Shown here piece after piece: positions 14,324 through 18,273 of a stretch of DNA of 18,273 nucleotides. The stretch spans positions 1-18,273 of the forward strand of contig JANNOG010000013.1 of NCBI GenBank assembly GCA_031398915.1, read 5' to 3'. A model generated the notes under the pieces. It did no database searches. It was not told the DNA's origin and saw only the letters and a list, made by a program, of their open reading frames with translations. Made by a program: the position numbers and the translations under genes. Source of the DNA: JANNOG01 sp031398915. Its GTDB lineage: Bacteria > Actinomycetota > Actinomycetes > Actinomycetales > JBBAYJ01. Each line of letters begins with the position of its first letter. Position 1 is the stretch's first letter.

Positions 14324-15154
14324 ATGCCCGAGCGTGACCTGAAGCCAGACCCGGACGTGGTGGTGTCCACCAGTGGGTTGCGGGTGCGCCGCGGCGGCAC
14401 CGAGGTGCTGAGCGGAGTCGACATCGACATCAGGGCAGGGGAGTGGGTCGCGGTCATCGGTCCCAACGGGGCCGGTAAGACGACCCTGCTCCACGTCCTC
14501 GGCGGACTGCTCTCCAGCGGCGGCACCGACGTCCAGCTGAGTGGCCGGGTCAGTGTCCTGGGAGTCGACCCGCGCCTGGCCGCCCGCAGGCGAATGGCAC
14601 GGACCGTCGCCCTCATGCCGCAGCGCCCGGTCGTGCCGGCCGGGATGAGCGTGGCCGACCTGGTGCTCCTGGGTCGCACACCGCACATCGGCCGATGGGG
14701 CGTCGAGGCCCGCGCCGACCGCGAGATCGTCACCAACGCCCTGGCGCGACTCGACCTGACGAAGGTGGCCGACCGCTTGGCCACCACCCTGTCCGGTGGC
14801 GAGTTGCAGCGTGTCGTACTCGCGCGATCGCTGGCCCAGCAACCGAGCGTGCTGTTGCTGGACGAGCCCACCAGCGCATTGGACCTCGGTCACCAGCAGT
14901 CCGTCCTCGACCTGGTCGACGAGTTGCGGGCGGAGGCCAACCTGACGGTCGTCGCCGCGATGCACGACCTGACGCTGGCCGGGCAGTACGCCGAACGCCT
15001 CCTGCTGTTGGACGCCGGTCAGGTCGTCGCGGACGGCCCACCAGGCCACGTCCTCACCGTCGAGCTGCTGAGCAAGGTGTACGACGCCCGGGTTCAGGTC
15101 CACCACACTCCCGACGGCCCGGTCGTCATCCCGGTGCGCACGCCGTGGCCCTGA
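14324..15154 (+). CDS. btuD: Corrinoid ABC transporter ATP-binding protein (BtuD/FecE family)
   Basis: 276 aa from the ATG at 14324; a TTG at 14315 overlapping the permease stop (TTGA) would add three residues and is a real alternative. All ABC motifs are intact: Walker A GPNGAGKTT (46-54, K52), Q-loop LMPQ, signature LSGGE (156-160), Walker B LLLDEP (D180, E181) and H-loop H214 in AAMHDL. The VLGVDPRLAARRRMARTVALMPQ stretch is typical of FecE/BtuD/HmuV subunits of iron and corrinoid importers. It energises uptake through the neighbouring permease. Its 3' end overlaps cobD by 10 bp, which ties uptake to synthesis on one message. Confidence 0.93.
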   Translation: MPERDLKPDPDVVVSTSGLRVRRGGTEVLSGVDIDIRAGEWVAVIGPNGAGKTTLLHVLGGLLSSGGTDVQLSGRVSVLGVDPRLAARRRMARTVALMPQRPVVPAGMSVADLVLLGRTPHIGRWGVEARADREIVTNALARLDLTKVADRLATTLSGGELQRVVLARSLAQQPSVLLLDEPTSALDLGHQQSVLDLVDELRAEANLTVVAAMHDLTLAGQYAERLLLLDAGQVVADGPPGHVLTVELLSKVYDARVQVHHTPDGPVVIPVRTPWP

Positions 15155-16098
15155 GTTCGGTCGCCGTCGTGGTGAGTGCCGCCCTGGACACCCGGCTCGG
15201 CGAACCACCGACCCGCTGGCACCCCGTCGTGTGGTTCGGCACCTACCTGAGGGTCGTCGGTGACCGAGTGCCGGCCCGGCCGCCCTGGCGCGCGCGACTG
15301 CTGGGAGGGGTGGGGTGGCTGGGTGGGTTGACGCTGGCCTGCGGCGCGGGTGTGATCGCGCACCGCGTCGTGGGTCGCCTGCCGAGCTGGCTCGGACCGG
15401 TGGTGAGCGGGCTGCTGCTGTGGCCGTTGTGGTCGGGACGATTGCTGCTGTCCGAGGTCGAGGCGGTCGCCACTGCGCTGGACGGGTCAGGCACGCCGGA
15501 CGAGTCGATCGCCGCAGGTCGCCTGGCGCTGTCGCGGATCGTCAGCCGTGAGACCGGTGATCTGAGTCGCCACGAGATCGCCGCCTCGGCCATCGAGTCG
15601 CTGGCCGAGAACCTGTCCGACTCGGTGGTGGCCCCGCTGCTCTGGTTCGTCGTCGCCGGGTTGCCCGGTGCGGCGGCCTACCGGTTCGTCAACACCGCCG
15701 ATGCCTGCTGGGGGTACCGGACGGATCGATGGCAGCACGCGGGAACGGTCGCCGCCCGCGCGGACGACGTCGCCAACCTCGTGGCCTCCCGCATGAGCGG
15801 TGCCGCGATCCTTGTCGGTCGCCATTGGCACGAGTGGCGGACATGGCCGATCGAGGCGCGGCGCACCCCGTCACCGAACTCGGGGTGGCCGATGGCCGCG
15901 ATGGCGCTGCGCCTCGATCGCCGCCTGACCAAGCCTGGTGTCTACACCCTGCACCCCGGTGGGCGCGCACCTGATGCCTCGGACATCCACCGAGCCCTGG
16001 CGATCTGCCGTCCCATCATCACGGCCACCGTGGCGGCCGCCGCCGCGCTCACCCTGATCACCCATCGACGGCCACGGGGTGCACAGTGCGCGCGGTGA
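15145..16098 (+). CDS. cobD: Adenosylcobinamide-phosphate synthase CobD/CbiB
   Basis: 317 aa membrane protein that attaches (R)-1-amino-2-propanol or its phosphate to adenosylcobyric acid, forming adenosylcobinamide(-phosphate). The GTG at 15145 gives MALSSVAVVVSAALDTRLGEPPTRWHPVVWFGTYL, matching the family opening (D..LGEPP..WHPV..G). The open frame upstream of it is only a shadow of btuD. Central CbiB block: ALSRIVSRETGDLSRHEIAA, then IESLAENLSDSVVAPLLWF, YRFVNTADACWGYRTDRW and ARADDVANLVASR. Several hydrophobic helices and a C-terminal hydrophobic segment (TATVAAAAALTLI) fit an integral membrane enzyme. It overlaps btuD by 10 bp and cobQ by 13 bp. Confidence 0.93.
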   Translation: MALSSVAVVVSAALDTRLGEPPTRWHPVVWFGTYLRVVGDRVPARPPWRARLLGGVGWLGGLTLACGAGVIAHRVVGRLPSWLGPVVSGLLLWPLWSGRLLLSEVEAVATALDGSGTPDESIAAGRLALSRIVSRETGDLSRHEIAASAIESLAENLSDSVVAPLLWFVVAGLPGAAAYRFVNTADACWGYRTDRWQHAGTVAARADDVANLVASRMSGAAILVGRHWHEWRTWPIEARRTPSPNSGWPMAAMALRLDRRLTKPGVYTLHPGGRAPDASDIHRALAICRPIITATVAAAAALTLITHRRPRGAQCAR

Positions 16099-17582
16099 TG
16101 GTGCAGGGCTGTACCAGCTGGGCCGGCAAGAGCCTGATCGCCACGGCGTTGTGCCGCTGGTACGCCGACCAGGGTCTGCGGGTGGCGCCGTTCAAGGCGC
16201 AGAACATGTCGACCAACGCGCGTGTCGTCGACGACCGTCGGGGCGGGACCGGCGAGATCGGCGTGGCCCAGTGGTTGCAGGCCCTGGCCGCTCGTGCCGT
16301 CCCGGACGTCCGGATGAATCCCGTCCTGGTCAAGCCCGAGGCTGGTGGGGCGAGCCAGGTCATCGTCCTCGGCCACCCCGATCGCGCCGTCTCCGACCTG
16401 CCGTGGACCGCGCGTGCGCCACGGTTGGCGCGTCACGTCGCGGCGTCGTTCGACTCCCTCGCAGCGGAGGTCGATCTCGTCGTCTGCGAGGGGGCGGGCA
16501 GCCCGGCCGAGATCAACCTGAGGTCCAGCGACCTCGCCAACATGCACGTCGCGCGCCTCAGCGACGCACCCGTCCTGTTGGTGGTGGACATCGACCGCGG
16601 CGGGGCGTTCGCGCACCTGTACGGAACCTGGGCCCTGGTCGACCCGCCCGACCAGGACCGCCTCGCCGGCTTCATCCTCAACCGGTTCCGGGGCGATCCC
16701 GCACTGCTCGGCGATGCTCCCGCCGTGGTCACCCGCCTGACCCGGATGTCGTACGCAGGCGTCGTCCCGATGCTCGACCATGCGCTGCCCGACGAGGACG
16801 GTGCCCGCGACACGCCTCCCGCTAGCTCCGGGGCACGGGTTGCCGTGGTGCGCGGCCCGCATGCCAGCAACCTGGACGAGTTCACTGCGCTGGCCCGGCG
16901 CACGGATCTGGTGTGGGCCGATGACCCGCGCGACCTGGATGACGCCGACCTGGTGGTGCTGCCCGGCTCGAAGGACGTCCGGGCCGACGTCGACTGGATG
17001 TGTCGGAGCGGGATGGCCCGCGCCATTCAGGCGAGAGCGGCCGCAGGAGGCAAGATCCTCGGCATTTGCGGTGGCATGTTCGCTCTGGGACAAGAGATCG
17101 TCGACCCATCAGGGGTTGAGGGTGGTCGCGGCCCCTGGCGGGTGAGCGGCCTCGGCCTGCTTCCCATCATCACCCGCTACGGCGTGGACAAGCTGGTGGC
17201 GCCGTGGAGTGGTCGCTTCGAGGAGAACCTGAGCGGATCGTGGTCCTCACTCGCCGGGGTCGACCTGGTCGGCTACGAGATCCGCTACGGCGTCGCCTTC
17301 GGGGATCCGCCTGGCGGTCCCGCCAGTGATCCGCCTCGTGAGACGCCGTTCTCGACCTGTCAGTGCCTGGGTGCCGGTCGGGGCTGGGTCAGCGGCAGCG
17401 TTCTCGGGATCGCAGTCCACGGCGCCTTCGACCATCCGCGGACATCGAGGGCTCTGATCGATGCCGACACACCCGGATCCGTCGGCGAGAACCTCGAAGA
17501 CACGTTCGAGGCGCTCGGCGCTGCGGTCGACACCCATCTGGACACGCACCTGCTCGCCCGACTGACCGGAGGATTGCTGTGA
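16086..17582 (+). CDS. cobQ: Cobyric acid synthase (glutamine-hydrolysing)
   Basis: 498 aa, normal length. Amidates the b, d, e and g carboxylates of adenosylcobyrinic acid a,c-diamide using glutamine and ATP. The N-terminal dethiobiotin-synthetase-like domain has the P-loop TSWAGKS, then VAPFKAQNMSTNARVV and MNPVLVKPEA, with VCEGAGSPAEINL further on. The C-terminal class I-like glutaminase domain has GICGGMFALG with the nucleophile C328, and VHGAFDHP with H445. The usual P-loop in this enzyme is TSDAGKS; the Asp-to-Trp change is a variant I cannot place, but the Lys-Ser core is intact. The GTG start at 16086 lies within the cobD 3' end, and the stop overlaps the cobO start by 4 bp (GTGA). 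Confidence 0.95.
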   Translation: MRAVMVQGCTSWAGKSLIATALCRWYADQGLRVAPFKAQNMSTNARVVDDRRGGTGEIGVAQWLQALAARAVPDVRMNPVLVKPEAGGASQVIVLGHPDRAVSDLPWTARAPRLARHVAASFDSLAAEVDLVVCEGAGSPAEINLRSSDLANMHVARLSDAPVLLVVDIDRGGAFAHLYGTWALVDPPDQDRLAGFILNRFRGDPALLGDAPAVVTRLTRMSYAGVVPMLDHALPDEDGARDTPPASSGARVAVVRGPHASNLDEFTALARRTDLVWADDPRDLDDADLVVLPGSKDVRADVDWMCRSGMARAIQARAAAGGKILGICGGMFALGQEIVDPSGVEGGRGPWRVSGLGLLPIITRYGVDKLVAPWSGRFEENLSGSWSSLAGVDLVGYEIRYGVAFGDPPGGPASDPPRETPFSTCQCLGAGRGWVSGSVLGIAVHGAFDHPRTSRALIDADTPGSVGENLEDTFEALGAAVDTHLDTHLLARLTGGLL

Positions 17583-18145
17583 CCACCGACGCCCCCGACG
17601 CTCGCGCCGAGCGACCAGCACGACGTGAGGTGCCCTCGCTGGTCATGGTCAACACCGGACACGGCAAGGGAAAGTCGACGGCAGCGTTCGGCACCGCCCT
17701 GCGAGCCGTGGCGCGCGGATGGTCGGTCACCGTCGTGCAGTTCATGAAGTCCGGCAAGTGGCGGGTGGGCGAGGAAGAGGTCGGGCGTCGAGTCGGGATG
17801 ACGTGGTGGACCATCGGCGACGGATTCACCTGGGAGAGCGACGACCTCGACAGATCCGCCGACATCGCCCGCCACGCCTGGACCGCGGCGGCTGCCGCGC
17901 TGGCGTCGGGCGAGGTGAACCTGCTCGTCCTGGACGAGATCACCTACCCGATGACCTACGGGTGGATCGGCGTCGACGAGGTCGTGACGGCCATCGCCGA
18001 GCGGGCCGAGGCGACCAACGTCATCTGCACCGGACGTGACGCGGCGCCACAGCTCATCGACATCGCGGACACCGTGACCGAGATGCGCAAGATCAAGCAC
18101 GCGTACGACACCGGGGTGCATGCCCGCCGGGGGCTCGATTTCTGA
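17579..18145 (+). CDS. cobO: Cob(I)yrinic acid a,c-diamide adenosyltransferase (CobA/CobO/BtuR type)
   Basis: 188 aa from the GTG at 17579; earlier in-frame codons belong to the shadow of cobQ. Transfers the 5'-deoxyadenosyl group from ATP to the Co(I) corrinoid. The P-loop GHGKGKST (residues 27-34, K32) is the unusual reversed-type loop of this family. It is followed by VVQFMKSGKW, LLVLDEITYPMTYGW and the C-terminal signature GRDAAPQLIDIADTVTEMRKIKHAYD, then GVHARRGLDF. The protein is complete. Besides de novo cobyrinic diamide, these enzymes adenosylate imported corrinoids such as cobinamide, which suits the importer in the same operon. The stop overlaps the start of the repeat ORF (TGATG). 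Confidence 0.96.
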   Translation: MTTDAPDARAERPARREVPSLVMVNTGHGKGKSTAAFGTALRAVARGWSVTVVQFMKSGKWRVGEEEVGRRVGMTWWTIGDGFTWESDDLDRSADIARHAWTAAAAALASGEVNLLVLDEITYPMTYGWIGVDEVVTAIAERAEATNVICTGRDAAPQLIDIADTVTEMRKIKHAYDTGVHARRGLDF

Positions 18146-18273
18146 TGGGCCGTGCCCACGAGTCTGTGCGTGACCACGAGTCTGTGCGTGACCACGAGTC
18201 TGTGCGTGACCACGAGTCTGTGCGTGACCACGAGTCTGTGCGTGACCACGAGTCTGTGCGTGACCACGAGTCT
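18145..18273 (+). CDS. Candidate ORF of RDHESV hexapeptide repeats, 3' end outside window
   Basis: The ATG at 18145 shares its A with the cobO TGA, a typical translational-coupling overlap. The frame reads M-G-RAHESV and then RDHESV repeated, open through all 43 codons to the window edge. The peptide is strongly charged (Arg, Asp, His, Glu in every unit) and could form a helix. No family is recognised and no complete gene is visible. Four other frames through the repeat are also open, so openness is weak evidence; the in-phase ATG overlapping cobO is the main argument. The repeat may instead be a non-coding minisatellite. Confidence 0.35.
   Translation, partial: MGRAHESVRDHESVRDHESVRDHESVRDHESVRDHESVRDHES
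18151..18273. repeat. 18-bp tandem repeat array after cobO, continues past the window
   Basis: The unit CGTGACCACGAGTCTGTG is repeated head to tail with no spacers. A first copy has one change (CGTGCCCACG..., 18151-18168). Five exact copies follow (18169-18258), then 15 bases of a seventh (18259-18273) at the window end. The perfect identity suggests recent expansion or active homogenisation. The unit contains CACG and CGTG inverted pairs that could fold. The array end is not visible. Confidence 0.97.

Noticed and set aside
13913..15208. Long minus-strand open frame opposite btuC/btuD
   Set aside because: A shadow of the ABC ATPase, whose complete motif set is on the plus strand.
15942..17093. 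Long minus-strand open frame opposite cobQ
   Set aside because: No domain and biased composition; cobQ on the plus strand is complete with its catalytic Cys and His.
18151..18273. Possible CRISPR array
   Set aside because: Units are 18 bp and directly adjacent with no unique spacers; this is a tandem repeat.

Overview
The window is GC-rich, densely coded DNA with many GTG starts and 4-13 bp gene overlaps. It most likely comes from an actinomycete (Actinomycetota). Three things support this: a close homologue of the mycothiol-dependent nitroreductase family (Rv2466c type), an actinobacterial-type HelD/HelR RNA polymerase recycling ATPase, and short-leader or leaderless promoter architecture. 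I cannot name the genus from sequence alone.

Layout. Positions 1-860 hold the 3' part of malQ (4-alpha-glucanotransferase). It converges with a Fic-family AMP transferase (1056-2114, minus). A perfect 14-bp inverted repeat sits directly upstream of the Fic ribosome binding site. Next come aminopeptidase N (pepN, 2196-4829, minus), a divergent DsbA-like thiol oxidoreductase (4906-5541) and, 28 bp further, HelD (5570-7804). An EntS-like MFS exporter (7962-9233) converges with a DUF4143 AAA ATPase (9264-10535, minus). That ATPase appears to be leaderless and is preceded by an exact 23-bp tandem duplication carrying its -10 box. A DUF429 protein (minus) diverges from a small heat-shock protein (hsp20, 11461-11937), and a CIRCE/HrcA operator lies between them.

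The right third (about 12 kb to the end) is one cobalamin regulon. A cobalamin riboswitch (about 12036-12166) with an SD-sequestering hairpin (12235-12252) precedes six tightly packed genes: btuF-btuC-btuD-like corrinoid ABC importer genes, then cobD, cobQ and cobO. The last three encode consecutive late steps of adenosylcobalamin synthesis, so the transcript couples corrinoid uptake to adenosylation, amidation and aminopropanol attachment. The start codon of a further ORF overlaps the cobO stop (TGATG). It consists almost entirely of an 18-bp tandem repeat encoding RDHESV hexapeptides and runs off the window edge.

The most unusual points are the repeat ORF after cobO, the 16-bp hairpin whose 3' arm overlaps the predicted 5' side of the riboswitch, the nested operator-like repeat before fic, and the duplicated leaderless promoter of the DUF4143 gene. 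No tRNA, rRNA, CRISPR array, insertion sequence or transposase was seen.
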